A DNA stretch of 40,839 nt, from IMG/VR virus record IMGVR_UViG_3300017759_000019, positions 1 through 40,839 of that record, one strand, 5' to 3'. The stretch's first letter is position 1. The number at the start of each line of letters is the position of its first letter. The DNA comes from a virus. Positions 1 to 8,099 of the stretch are shown piece after piece. The notes beneath the pieces were generated by a model. The model ran no database searches and was not told the origin of the DNA. It worked only from the letters and a program-made list of their open reading frames with translations. A program made the translations under genes and the position numbers.

Positions 1-3000
1 CCATATTAACTACAACTACATCAGGCGGATTTCAGTATGCAACCAATTCAGACTTTACAAACTCAGAGAATGATAATAAGTTTTCAACTAATAACTCTCT
101 CCTTAGATTTGTCTTTGTAGATGGATCTCAAACTACAGCTAACTCAACTGTCACTGCTAACTCAAGTCTTACTAGCACTGATAAATTCACTGGATGTGCA
201 TATGTATTTATTCAGTGTGTATTTGATGCTGAAAAGTTTGGTGGTGGATTCCCTAAGATCAGCTTTACAGTAAAAGGGAAAAAAGTATTTGACCCAAGAG
301 ATAGCTCTACTGCATGGAGTGATAACCCTGCTCTTATTGCAAGAGATTTCATAACAGATACTGTATATGGTTTAAAGGCTACATCAGAAGAAATTGATGA
401 TACAACTAATTTAGGTGGATTTGCTGCTGCTGCTAACACTTGTGAAAGCTCATTAAGTACAGCAACAGCTACAGTAAATGGTGCTATAAGTAATGCTACT
501 GTAGTTGTTATAGATACAGCAGCCAATCAAGGCTTAATAGGTCCTGAAGATATAGTGACAGGAACAGGCATATCAGGAACAGTAAAAGTTGTAAGAAGAA
601 GAGGTAATAGGATAACACTATCATCAGCTCAAAGCATTGCTGATGGAGTCACCCTTACCTTCTCAGAGCCCACATACAAAGCTAACGGATTTACTAACTT
701 TGCTGCTAGTGGACAAGGTGTTTTAGAAGGCATCTTAAGCTCAATGGGAGGAAAAGTATCTTACATAAATGGTAAGTTTGTGATTTTTGCAGGAGCTACA
801 GTGACTCCTGAAATGACTATTACTGATGATCAATTATTAGCACCTGCACAAGTTGCAACTAATCCATCAGGACACGAAACATTTAATCAGGTTAAGTCAG
901 TTTTTGTAGATCCAAATTCAAAATATCAAGCTGAAGAAACTCCGACTTACACTGATTCAACCTTACTTGCTGCAGATACACCTACTGGTGAATCTACTGC
1001 AAACTATAGAAAGACTTTAGAGTTGCAGTTTCCATTCACTACAAGCAATACATTAGCTCAAAGATTACAGAAACAAGCTCTATTACATCATAGGCAAAAA
1101 ACAACAATTCAGCTTACAACTAATATTGCATTTATGCAGCTACAGGTCTTTGATTGGGTTTATGTGACTAATGAAAGGCTTGGTTATACTAACAAAGTCT
1201 TTGAAGTTTTAGGTCAGTCATTGGAGGTTATGGGTGAGAAAGATAATCCAGTCTTAGCAACTAGACTAACACTAAAAGAGATAGATGGTTCTGTATATAG
1301 CTTCTTATCATCAGCTTATGAAAATCCACAAGATGAAGGAGATGAAGATGATACTGGTGATTTCTCTTTAACAGCACCAACAAACTTAGCACTAGCTCAA
1401 CAGAGTATAGCAGAGGGTGCAGGTTATAAAATGGACATTAAAGCTACATGGACTAACAACACTGCAGATAAGGTTATAGGTACAGAGATGACTTATAAGC
1501 TAAGCACTGACTCTGACTATACCTCTGATATATTTATTGGAAAAGGAGCTTCAGCAGGTCTTATACCTAATGTAGCTATAGGTAAAACATATAATGTCAA
1601 ACTAGCTCATCTTGATATTAATGGTGTTAAGAGTGCTTATACATCAGCAGTAAATATAACCATTACAGATCCAACATCTATATCAGCACCTTCAGCATTT
1701 ACTGCTTCAGGTAATAGAGTAGGTATTGTACTGCAGTGGACCAATCCAAATGTAAGCAATTTAAGAGCTGTAAAAATCTATAGAAAAACCTCTAACTCTA
1801 CTCCAACAAATGATACTAATTTAGTTCATACAATGATGGGTGAACCAAATGCCAAATCAGTAATGTTTCAGGGAGCTATGGATGGATTGACAGCAGGGAC
1901 TACTTATTACTTTTGGCTTAGGGCTATAACTCATACTGGATTACATTCTTCATTTACAAGCTCAGTAAATGCTAGTTATTCAGTTTATGATAAAGGTGAT
2001 ATAGGTCTAAATCTTGTCACCAATGATGCACAAGTTAAATCAGATCTAAGTAATTTCTCAGTTGAATCAGATCTATTTGAAGTCACCAGTAATGAGCTAA
2101 GAGGTAAAACAGCAATAAAGAATAGTCAAGTGACTTTAGCTAAAGATGGATCAGGAAATCTATCTCTTAATAATGCAGGTTCAGGGAATGTTTCTTTTGA
2201 TAAAAATGATGTAGGTCTAAACAATTTAACCAATGATACTCAGGTTAAAAGTGATCTTACTAATCTATCATTATTAGCAGATGACTTTGAAGTAAACTCA
2301 GGAAGCCTTAGAGCAAAGAACGCACTTAAGAATAATCAGATCTCTATAGGCTCTGATGGATCCTTGACAGGTGCAGGTGGTGGTCAGGCAACTGCTGTAG
2401 GCTTAGGAGCTGTAAAAACCGATCTTACTAATGCTCCAACTGGTATAAAAAATGATCAAGTAACATTAGCCAAAGATAGTAGCGGAAATCTATCTCTTAC
2501 CAATGCAGGAAGTGGAAATGTTAGCTTTGATAAAGATGATGTAGGACTAGATCAACTGACCAATGATGCTCAGGTTAAATCAGATCTATCTAATCTTACT
2601 TTAACTTCTACTGATCTTGAAGTTAGTGGGGGTAGTCTTAGAGCTAAAAATGCACTTAAGAATAGTCAGATCTCTATCAGTGCAGCAGGAGTATTATCAA
2701 ATGCAGGTGGCGGAACTGTCTCAGCAACAGGTCTTGGAGCTGTTAAAACTGATTTGACCAATGCTCCAACTGGTATAAAAAATGATCAGGTCACTTTAGC
2801 TAAGGATAGCAGTGGTAATATTTCATTAAACAATGCAGGTTCAGGAAATATATCTCTTGATAAAGATGATGTTGGTTTAGATCAGCTCACAAATGATGCT
2901 CAGGTAAAATCAGATCTAAGCAACCTAGCACTAGAATCTGATGATCTTGAAGTAAATAGTGGATCTCTAAGGGCAAAGAACGCACTCAAAAACTCTCAGA

Positions 3001-4019
3001 TCTCTATTAGTGCAGCAGGTGCTTTATCAGGGGCAGGTGGCGGAACTGTCTCAGCAACTGGAATAGGAGCTATCAAGACAGATGCTACCAATGCACCTAA
3101 TAGCTTGAAAAATTCACAAGTCACATTAGCTAAAGATAGTAGCGGTAATATCTCTCTATCTAACGCAGGTTCAGGAAATATATCTCTTGATAAGGATGAT
3201 ATTGGCTTAGATCAACTGACTAATGATGCTCAAGTTAAATCAGACTTATCTAATTTATCTTTAGAGTCTGCTGATCTTGAGGTTAATAGCGGATCTCTTA
3301 GAGCTAAAAATGCACTAAAAAATTCACAAATTTCTATAAGTGCTGCGGGAGTATTATCAAATGCAGGTGGAGGTACAGTATCTGCTACAGGTCTTGGAGC
3401 TGTTAAAACAGATTTAACTAATGCTCCTGCTTCAATTAAAAATGAAAACACTACAGCTTCTGATGTTGGTTTAGATCAGGTTACTAATCATGCTCAGGTT
3501 AAAGCTGACTTGACTAATCTTAGTTTAACTTCTACTGATCTTGAGGTAAGTGGAGGTAGCCTACAAGCTAAGAACGCACTAAAGAATAGTCAGATCTCTA
3601 TAAGTGCTGCAGGTGCATTATCAGGAGCAGGTGGTGGTACTGTTTCAGCTACTGGTATTGGTGCTATAAAAACTGATGCTACAAATGCTCCAAACAGTTT
3701 AAAAAATAATCAAATAACTTTAGGGCTTAGTGGAACATCATTATCTTTAAACAACGCAGGTTCAGGAACACAAACACTAGGAAAAGCCAATGTAGGTCTT
3801 AGTGACTTAGCATCTTTAGATTCTACTAGATCAGGGAAGTTAGACGGAGTGGCTACAGGCTCAACTAACAATGGAAGCACTATAGATACAAATGGGAACA
3901 TTACAGGTAATATGAGTGTAGGTGCTACAATGACAATAGGCACTAATTCTGATGACAAGATAGTTGTTGGAAATATAACGATTGATGGTGGAAATGGAAG
4001 AATCCTTATTACAGATTAA
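1..4019 (+). CDS. gpJ-like tail tip / host-specificity protein, 5' partial
   Basis: The frame is open from the left edge (first full codon at base 3) to TAA at 4017-4019, so the GTG at 555 is internal and the true start lies outside the window. The early part (roughly bases 170-400) resembles the tail-component core of lambda gpJ-type proteins, with a run like GGGFPKISFTVKGKKVFDPR followed by W-S-D-N-P-A. Two fibronectin type III-like domains follow at about 1374-1670 and 1686-1990. Then come six 110-residue repeats (about 1998-3788) and a short glycine-rich end. gpJ proteins sit at the tail tip and contact the host receptor. The repeats probably form a fibre-like extension. MANR-module tail genes follow two bases downstream. 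Confidence 0.8.
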   Translation, partial: ILTTTTSGGFQYATNSDFTNSENDNKFSTNNSLLRFVFVDGSQTTANSTVTANSSLTSTDKFTGCAYVFIQCVFDAEKFGGGFPKISFTVKGKKVFDPRDSSTAWSDNPALIARDFITDTVYGLKATSEEIDDTTNLGGFAAAANTCESSLSTATATVNGAISNATVVVIDTAANQGLIGPEDIVTGTGISGTVKVVRRRGNRITLSSAQSIADGVTLTFSEPTYKANGFTNFAASGQGVLEGILSSMGGKVSYINGKFVIFAGATVTPEMTITDDQLLAPAQVATNPSGHETFNQVKSVFVDPNSKYQAEETPTYTDSTLLAADTPTGESTANYRKTLELQFPFTTSNTLAQRLQKQALLHHRQKTTIQLTTNIAFMQLQVFDWVYVTNERLGYTNKVFEVLGQSLEVMGEKDNPVLATRLTLKEIDGSVYSFLSSAYENPQDEGDEDDTGDFSLTAPTNLALAQQSIAEGAGYKMDIKATWTNNTADKVIGTEMTYKLSTDSDYTSDIFIGKGASAGLIPNVAIGKTYNVKLAHLDINGVKSAYTSAVNITITDPTSISAPSAFTASGNRVGIVLQWTNPNVSNLRAVKIYRKTSNSTPTNDTNLVHTMMGEPNAKSVMFQGAMDGLTAGTTYYFWLRAITHTGLHSSFTSSVNASYSVYDKGDIGLNLVTNDAQVKSDLSNFSVESDLFEVTSNELRGKTAIKNSQVTLAKDGSGNLSLNNAGSGNVSFDKNDVGLNNLTNDTQVKSDLTNLSLLADDFEVNSGSLRAKNALKNNQISIGSDGSLTGAGGGQATAVGLGAVKTDLTNAPTGIKNDQVTLAKDSSGNLSLTNAGSGNVSFDKDDVGLDQLTNDAQVKSDLSNLTLTSTDLEVSGGSLRAKNALKNSQISISAAGVLSNAGGGTVSATGLGAVKTDLTNAPTGIKNDQVTLAKDSSGNISLNNAGSGNISLDKDDVGLDQLTNDAQVKSDLSNLALESDDLEVNSGSLRAKNALKNSQISISAAGALSGAGGGTVSATGIGAIKTDATNAPNSLKNSQVTLAKDSSGNISLSNAGSGNISLDKDDIGLDQLTNDAQVKSDLSNLSLESADLEVNSGSLRAKNALKNSQISISAAGVLSNAGGGTVSATGLGAVKTDLTNAPASIKNENTTASDVGLDQVTNHAQVKADLTNLSLTSTDLEVSGGSLQAKNALKNSQISISAAGALSGAGGGTVSATGIGAIKTDATNAPNSLKNNQITLGLSGTSLSLNNAGSGTQTLGKANVGLSDLASLDSTRSGKLDGVATGSTNNGSTIDTNGNITGNMSVGATMTIGTNSDDKIVVGNITIDGGNGRILITD
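1998..3788 (+). repeat. Six tandem ~110-residue repeats inside the gpJ-like gene
   Basis: Units begin at the D-[VI]-G-L codons at 1998, 2208, 2538, 2868, 3198 and 3462, and a last partial unit begins at 3789. Three consecutive units are exactly 330 bases; the first is shortened to 210, the fifth to 264, and the sixth is 327. Each full unit carries, in order, a D-V-G-L-D-Q-L-T-N-D-A-Q-V-K start, an SGSLRAKNALKNSQIS segment, a GAGGGTVSATG segment, and a QVTLAKDSSGN plus NAGSGN end. The copies keep the amino acids but differ at many third bases, so this is an old expansion maintained at protein level. Confidence 0.9.
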
Positions 4020-4021
4020 TT

Positions 4022-4957
4022 ATGGCAAATAGAGTTCAGCTTGGAGATTTAGGAAGTGGCGTATATGGCTTGAAGGTATCAAAGCCAAGTGTCAATGTTT
4101 TGACAGCTACAGATAAGGACTTGCTGTTTGATTCAACAAAAGCAAGAACAGGTCAAATATATGCAGGTGCTAATGGCTTGGATTTTGTTGGCGATAATTC
4201 TGATTCGGACCCTCAAATAGTTGGTACAGTAAATATTGATGAAGCTATTACTGGATCTGACCTAAGAGGAAAAAAAATAATCATTGATGGAACTACAGTC
4301 ACTCTTACAAGTGTGACTACTTATTTTAACGGAAACCTAATTACTACTGGTAATGATATTAAAAATGATATTAATAGTGCTTCAATAACAGGCATACAAG
4401 CCTTTAGAAATTCTGCAGGAACAAATGTTTCAAGACTCCGTATTGAAAAAGCCTTTGCGAATGGTGATATGGTAATTTCATATCCTGCAAGTAATTCTCT
4501 TGAAAGCTCAGTAGGTATAAATGCTGCAACTTATGCTGTTGGTATTATTGATACTAATGGTATTAACTATTTGACTGGTACAGGTTCTACAAAAGCAGGT
4601 TTAGGTTATATACCTTTAATAACTTTAGCAGAAGCAAATACAGGTACAGCTCAACAAGATGGTGATGAAGAAGATTATGACAGCTTTGAACAAGTAAGCA
4701 CTTTTAGTATATGGGAAACAACAGCTACTCATATGTTTCCTGCAAGTGGTGCATCAAGTTCTCCTACTGGTACAGGTAATTCAGTTGGAAAAAACAATGC
4801 TTCAGTTTTTACAGCAAGTGGACCTGTTGGTAGAGGGCGAGGTTATAACATATTAGAAGATAATGAGGAGAATAAAATAGAATGTGAAAATTGTTCTTTT
4901 TTTGTTTTAAGAATACCTCTAGCTTACGGATATATGAACTCAACTTATTATGGCTAA
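4022..4957 (+). CDS. Tail/fibre protein with MANR N-terminal module (311 aa)
   Basis: First of three consecutive genes whose proteins start with the same module: MANRVQLG, then G-x-Y-G-L-K-V-S, then a short polar stretch ending LLFDS. The rest is Gly/Ser/Thr/Asn-rich with beta-strand character, including a stretch near residues 220-270 with acidic EEDYD and a glycine-serine loop. I do not recognise a catalytic domain. The start lies two bases after the gpJ-like stop, and the end overlaps the next gene by eight bases, so it is translated as part of the tail operon. A tail-tip accessory or receptor-binding role is inferred from position and shared module. Confidence 0.7.
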   Translation: MANRVQLGDLGSGVYGLKVSKPSVNVLTATDKDLLFDSTKARTGQIYAGANGLDFVGDNSDSDPQIVGTVNIDEAITGSDLRGKKIIIDGTTVTLTSVTTYFNGNLITTGNDIKNDINSASITGIQAFRNSAGTNVSRLRIEKAFANGDMVISYPASNSLESSVGINAATYAVGIIDTNGINYLTGTGSTKAGLGYIPLITLAEANTGTAQQDGDEEDYDSFEQVSTFSIWETTATHMFPASGASSSPTGTGNSVGKNNASVFTASGPVGRGRGYNILEDNEENKIECENCSFFVLRIPLAYGYMNSTYYG

Positions 4958-5417
4958 TAGATTAATTTTAGGAAAAAATGTAAATACCAATCATGGACAT
5001 AGTTCTGCTTCAGCAGGTTTTGGATTATATGTTTCAAGGACTGGTAAAGATGTGACTTCATGTACAGCAGATGAATTAATTTTTAACACTGATAATGGCT
5101 CTGTCACTGATGTATCAAGAGTCATAGGTATGTTTCAACTAGCACCAATAACAACTGCAGGTGCTACAACTACAACCACTACACTTACATCAGGAGCAAC
5201 AGCAACCATTGATTTATCAAGTATTTCATTTAATAGAGCTTTCGGTTTTATAGGTTTTGGAAGATTAAATATAAACACATCTTCAACTTCATCAGCAGCA
5301 TTTAACATTGTTGAAAGTAATGCAAATCAAACAATAAGAATAACAAACAATACAACTCAATCATTATCAGTGAAATCTTATGTGGCTCCAAGATATTCAA
5401 ACTTGGCTTTATTCTGA
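4950..5417 (+). CDS. Tail/fibre protein with MANR N-terminal module (155 aa)
   Basis: Second MANR paralogue: MANRLILGKN, then GFGLYVSRTGKDV, ending at ELIFNTDNG. After this about 45-residue module the protein is Thr/Ser-rich (a run of threonines near residues 75-85) and ends in a compact beta-rich segment. The ATG overlaps the stop of the previous gene (TATGGCTAA) and its own TGA overlaps the next ATG, which suggests coupled translation. The shared N-terminus probably docks each protein on the same tail structure while the C-termini differ. The role is inferred from context. Confidence 0.65.
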   Translation: MANRLILGKNVNTNHGHSSASAGFGLYVSRTGKDVTSCTADELIFNTDNGSVTDVSRVIGMFQLAPITTAGATTTTTTLTSGATATIDLSSISFNRAFGFIGFGRLNINTSSTSSAAFNIVESNANQTIRITNNTTQSLSVKSYVAPRYSNLALF

Positions 5418-6013
5418 TGGCTAATAGAGTTCTTGTCGGCAAGAGAGGAAGTGATCATGGTCTTTTTGTTTCAAGAGCAGGTCAAAATGTAGTCACTTCT
5501 GATGAGCCTTTAGGGTTTGATTCAAGGGCAGTAGAAAGTCTTATAGTTCAATCTTATGGTCAAAGTATTTTAGTGCCACAAGTACAACATAGAACAAGTG
5601 GTGCTCAACTTACATATACATATAATTCAACAACTTACTCTCAACATGAGCATACAATTACTCATAATTTAGGATATATACCTGCATACGCAGTTAGGTT
5701 TTGTAGTGCTACACAAATAACAAGCGGACAAGCTACAAGCTCATATAGTCCTTTTACTTATTCCTCAGGTTCTGTTGAATACCAAGAAGATGATGAAGAA
5801 GGTGGAGATGAGATAACTTTCCCTGAAGCATCAGGTACTGTAGGACTTGCTATTACTGATGTGACAACTAGCAGTTTTAAGCTAACAAATGTAGGGGGCA
5901 GAACTTTTGATGATGTTAATGGAAAAGCAACTTCACTTGGTAATGAGTCTGTCTACTTTTATTCATATGTTATATTTACTGCTGATAATTTTTTAAATAA
6001 TGGAAGCCTATGA
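5417..6013 (+). CDS. Tail/fibre protein with MANR N-terminal module (198 aa)
   Basis: Third MANR paralogue: MANRVLVGKRGSDHGLFVSRAG, then NVVTSDEPLGFDS. Residues 60-150 carry a beta-rich domain with several aromatic residues and an acidic DDEEGGDE loop. It begins in a TGATG overlap with the gene before it and ends in an ATGA overlap with the next. No enzymatic motif is visible. Position and shared module suggest a structural tail component, possibly involved in adsorption. Confidence 0.65.
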   Translation: MANRVLVGKRGSDHGLFVSRAGQNVVTSDEPLGFDSRAVESLIVQSYGQSILVPQVQHRTSGAQLTYTYNSTTYSQHEHTITHNLGYIPAYAVRFCSATQITSGQATSSYSPFTYSSGSVEYQEDDEEGGDEITFPEASGTVGLAITDVTTSSFKLTNVGGRTFDDVNGKATSLGNESVYFYSYVIFTADNFLNNGSL

Positions 6014-6438
6014 CAACATATAATATTTTTTACAATTCTAATAAAGAAATAGTTTGGTCTACAACAGGTCAGATTAATGATGGCATAAAAACAGCTCAAG
6101 CAGATCTAGGCTTATCTCATGTTGCTTTGGATTTAGCAGATGATAATCAGCCTGATGCAACTTATTATGTTAATTCGGATGCTACAGCATTAGTTAAAAA
6201 AACAGCTTGGGACTTTACTTTCTCTACAACTACTCCTGCTGTAGATGAAGTAATTAATGTGACAGGTCTGCCATCAGGAACTAAGGTCTATATGGATGGA
6301 ACATTACAGGGAACTATGACTGATACAACTCTGACATTAACTGTTCAAGAGCCAAGCACATACATTATTAAATTTGAAAAGCTGCATTATCAAAAACATA
6401 ACGGAACGCAAGTCATAGTAAAGAGGTATGGTGAATGA
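6010..6438 (+). CDS. Small tail-operon protein of unknown function (142 aa)
   Basis: Starts in an ATGA overlap with the preceding gene and ends in an ATGA overlap with the next, so it belongs to the same transcript. Residues 1-65 look like an alpha/beta domain beginning MTTYNIFYNSNKEIVW. Residues 70-142 look like a small beta domain with G-L-P-S-G-T-K-V-Y-M-D-G, similar in feel to Ig-like or PEGA-like strands. I do not recognise the family. A tail-fibre accessory or assembly role is possible from position only. Confidence 0.6.
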   Translation: MTTYNIFYNSNKEIVWSTTGQINDGIKTAQADLGLSHVALDLADDNQPDATYYVNSDATALVKKTAWDFTFSTTTPAVDEVINVTGLPSGTKVYMDGTLQGTMTDTTLTLTVQEPSTYIIKFEKLHYQKHNGTQVIVKRYGE

Positions 6439-6614
6439 ATATAAATTTACATAAAGAACAAACAGCAGCAGATAATAGGAAACAATATTACAGCAAGTTT
6501 AAAGATCAATTAGATAAGCTATGGCACGATATTGATTCAGGAAAGTTCGGAGATGCTGCCAAGACTGGTGGATTTTATCTAGCAAGAAAGGCAGTAAAAG
6601 ATAAATATACTTAA
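6435..6614 (+). CDS. Small basic protein (59 aa), unknown
   Basis: ATG at 6435 overlaps the upstream TGA and the frame runs to TAA at 6612-6614. The product starts MNINLHKEQTAADNRKQYYS and has the pattern DQLDKLWHDIDSGKFG, then a short basic end. It fills the gap between the tail genes and the membrane-protein gene at 6626, so no long non-coding stretch remains here. Small proteins with an LWHDID-like core are common beside phage tail genes, but I know no function for them. Confidence 0.6.
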   Translation: MNINLHKEQTAADNRKQYYSKFKDQLDKLWHDIDSGKFGDAAKTGGFYLARKAVKDKYT

Positions 6615-6625
6615 AGGAGTAAATT

Positions 6626-7024
6626 ATGAATGATAATAATCAAGGTAGTAGGTTTGGTGGAGACATGGACCGCAATGAAGTAGAAATGGATCTTAGTAAG
6701 TTCATGGCTATGATCCAAGAGATCTCAGATCTTAAAGATAAAATAAGAGATCTTGAAGCTGATGATAAAGTAAACCCGCATCAGAGATGGATCCATTTAG
6801 CTAGAGCTGTTGATTCATGGCGTATCTTTCCCCGTATGTTTTTGACTGTTTATATTGTGCTTCTTTATAAGTGTACTATTTGGTTCATGGATCTACCTGA
6901 GCCATCCTTTGAGCAATCAGGTCTTATATCTATTGTAGTAGGTGCAGGAGCTGCATGGTTTGGCTTGTATGCAGGAACAACAGGATCTTCAAGTAGTTTT
7001 AAAGGTGAAAACTCAGGAGACTAA
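6626..7024 (+). CDS. Holin-like small membrane protein (132 aa)
   Basis: A clear ribosome site (AAAGGAG) precedes the ATG. Residues 1-60 are hydrophilic with a likely helix (ISDLKDKIRDLEAD). Two hydrophobic segments follow at about 70-90 (FPRMFLTVYIVLLYKCTIWF) and 100-118 (GLISIVVGAGAAWFGLYAG), then a short Ser/Gly-rich tail. Two closely spaced membrane helices in a small protein upstream of lysis genes fit a holin or antiholin, but the type is widespread in phages and not proven to be one. It begins a run of three small membrane proteins. Confidence 0.6.
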   Translation: MNDNNQGSRFGGDMDRNEVEMDLSKFMAMIQEISDLKDKIRDLEADDKVNPHQRWIHLARAVDSWRIFPRMFLTVYIVLLYKCTIWFMDLPEPSFEQSGLISIVVGAGAAWFGLYAGTTGSSSSFKGENSGD

Positions 7025-7319
7025 ACTGGAAGTATTTGATCTCATAGAAAAGGTAGGTGTCCCTATAGCTAGTGGTTTAGGTATGGGCTACTTCATATTT
7101 CTCATAATGAAACAGCTTATGGGGAATCTAGTTAGTGATATAAAAACAATACAGGGCATCACAAAGATGCTAATCACAAGAGCTTCAATAATGAATAATG
7201 ACATGATCAGAATAGATGTTAGTGTGTCTAGTGCTTTAAATTTACCTCCTGATTTAGATAGAGTTGCAAGGGCTGAGAACTTTGTAGAAGATGGAAAGAT
7301 TGATGCAAGAAGGGACTAA
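7005..7319 (+). CDS. Single-TM coiled-coil protein, first of a tandem pair (104 aa)
   Basis: I start it at GTG 7005, which overlaps the previous gene by 20 bases; an ATG at 6942 in the same frame would overlap by 83 bases and add a segment unlike its paralogue. The product has one membrane segment (VGVPIASGLGMGYFIFLIM), then a helical region ending in DMIRIDVSVSSALN. The next protein has the same plan and the same landmark residues, so the two are duplicated copies. Holin, antiholin or a membrane scaffold for the secretion genes downstream are all possible. Confidence 0.55.
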   Translation: MKTQETKLEVFDLIEKVGVPIASGLGMGYFIFLIMKQLMGNLVSDIKTIQGITKMLITRASIMNNDMIRIDVSVSSALNLPPDLDRVARAENFVEDGKIDARRD

Positions 7320-7585
7320 TGGATGTAGTAGCCCTAGTAGAACAGTTCGGGTTTACAACTATCATGGTAGTTGGTCTAGGCTACTTTGTGTATTTTGTTT
7401 GGCAAACTATAACCAATACTATAGATCCTGCAATCTCAGAAATGAAGAACACCATTATCAGACTCACTGACCAACTTAGGCTATTAGATCAAGATATGAT
7501 ACGATTACAGCAGAAAGTTAATACTGTTCTAAAGCTAAAACAGAATGAGGTAGATGATGGCGGAGATAAAAAAGAAAAGGGGTAG
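7319..7585 (+). CDS. Single-TM coiled-coil protein, second of a tandem pair (88 aa)
   Basis: The ATG overlaps the upstream TAA by one base (TAATG). A membrane helix at about residues 13-32 (TTIMVVGLGYFVYFVWQTIT) is followed by an amphipathic helix containing LLDQDMIRLQQKVNTVLKL. This matches the preceding protein at G-Y-F and D-M-I-R-x4-V-x3-L. It ends in a Lys/Glu tail whose coding overlaps the start of the CsgF-like gene by 32 bases. Size and topology fit small phage holins or holin-like accessory proteins. Confidence 0.6.
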   Translation: MDVVALVEQFGFTTIMVVGLGYFVYFVWQTITNTIDPAISEMKNTIIRLTDQLRLLDQDMIRLQQKVNTVLKLKQNEVDDGGDKKEKG

Positions 7586-8099
7586 ACCCAGTAAAGCAGA
7601 TCTATTAGCTCAAAAAAAAGCTAAAGAAAAAGATCTTATTATTAAATTTGTTACAGTAGTAGGTGTGATACTACTGATTGGAATTGCAGCTCAAGAATTA
7701 AGAGCTGATCAAATAGTGCACAAGTTTAAATCACCAAGTTTCTCAGGTGTTGGTACTAGCTCACATTATCTTACGATTGAGAACCAAGAGTTCAATAGGC
7801 GTGAAGCAGCTTTAGCAGAACTGAAAGCCTATAAAGAACAGCTTAAAAGAGATGAAGAAAATACAACACTTGCAAGGTTTATTAGAAACCTAGAATCAAG
7901 AATCTATGCTCAGTTGAGTAGGCAGTTAGTTGATAATCTATTTGGAGAGACACCTCAGACTAGCGGAATTTTAGAGCTAATGGGGAATACTATTGAATAT
8001 ACAGTCTCTGAAGATGGAACTATGATAACCCTAAAAATAACTGACTCAGATGGTAATACGACAGAAATTACAGTTCCTATCGGTTCTTTTACTTTCTAG
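7554..8099 (+). CDS. csgF: CsgF-like curli secretion accessory protein (181 aa)
   Basis: Residues 54-176 follow the CsgF pattern: V-H-K-F-K-S-P-S-F-S-G near the mature start, where CsgF has its F-x-N-P-x-F-G-G motif. A helical region with FIRNLESRIYAQLSRQLVDN follows, then a C-terminal beta unit of the form I-E-Y-T-V-x-G-x-M-I-T-L-K-I-T-D-x-D-G-N-T-T-E-I-x-V-P. CsgF binds the CsgG channel outside the outer membrane and helps position subunit assembly. Unusually, 27 hydrophilic residues containing KKRGRPSK (AT-hook-like) precede the hydrophobic segment (28-46), so it is either a long-n-region signal peptide or a membrane anchor. It overlaps csgG by 50 bases. An ATG at 7557 is an equal start. 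Confidence 0.72.
   Translation: MMAEIKKKRGRPSKADLLAQKKAKEKDLIIKFVTVVGVILLIGIAAQELRADQIVHKFKSPSFSGVGTSSHYLTIENQEFNRREAALAELKAYKEQLKRDEENTTLARFIRNLESRIYAQLSRQLVDNLFGETPQTSGILELMGNTIEYTVSEDGTMITLKITDSDGNTTEITVPIGSFTF

Noticed and set aside
212-526. Minus-strand frame of 104 residues
   Set aside because: It lies opposite the gpJ-like coding frame, which is open through this region, and its composition follows from that frame. No ribosome site.
555-600. GTG at 555 as the start of the tail-tip protein
   Set aside because: The same frame is open to the left edge and encodes recognisable gpJ-like sequence before it.
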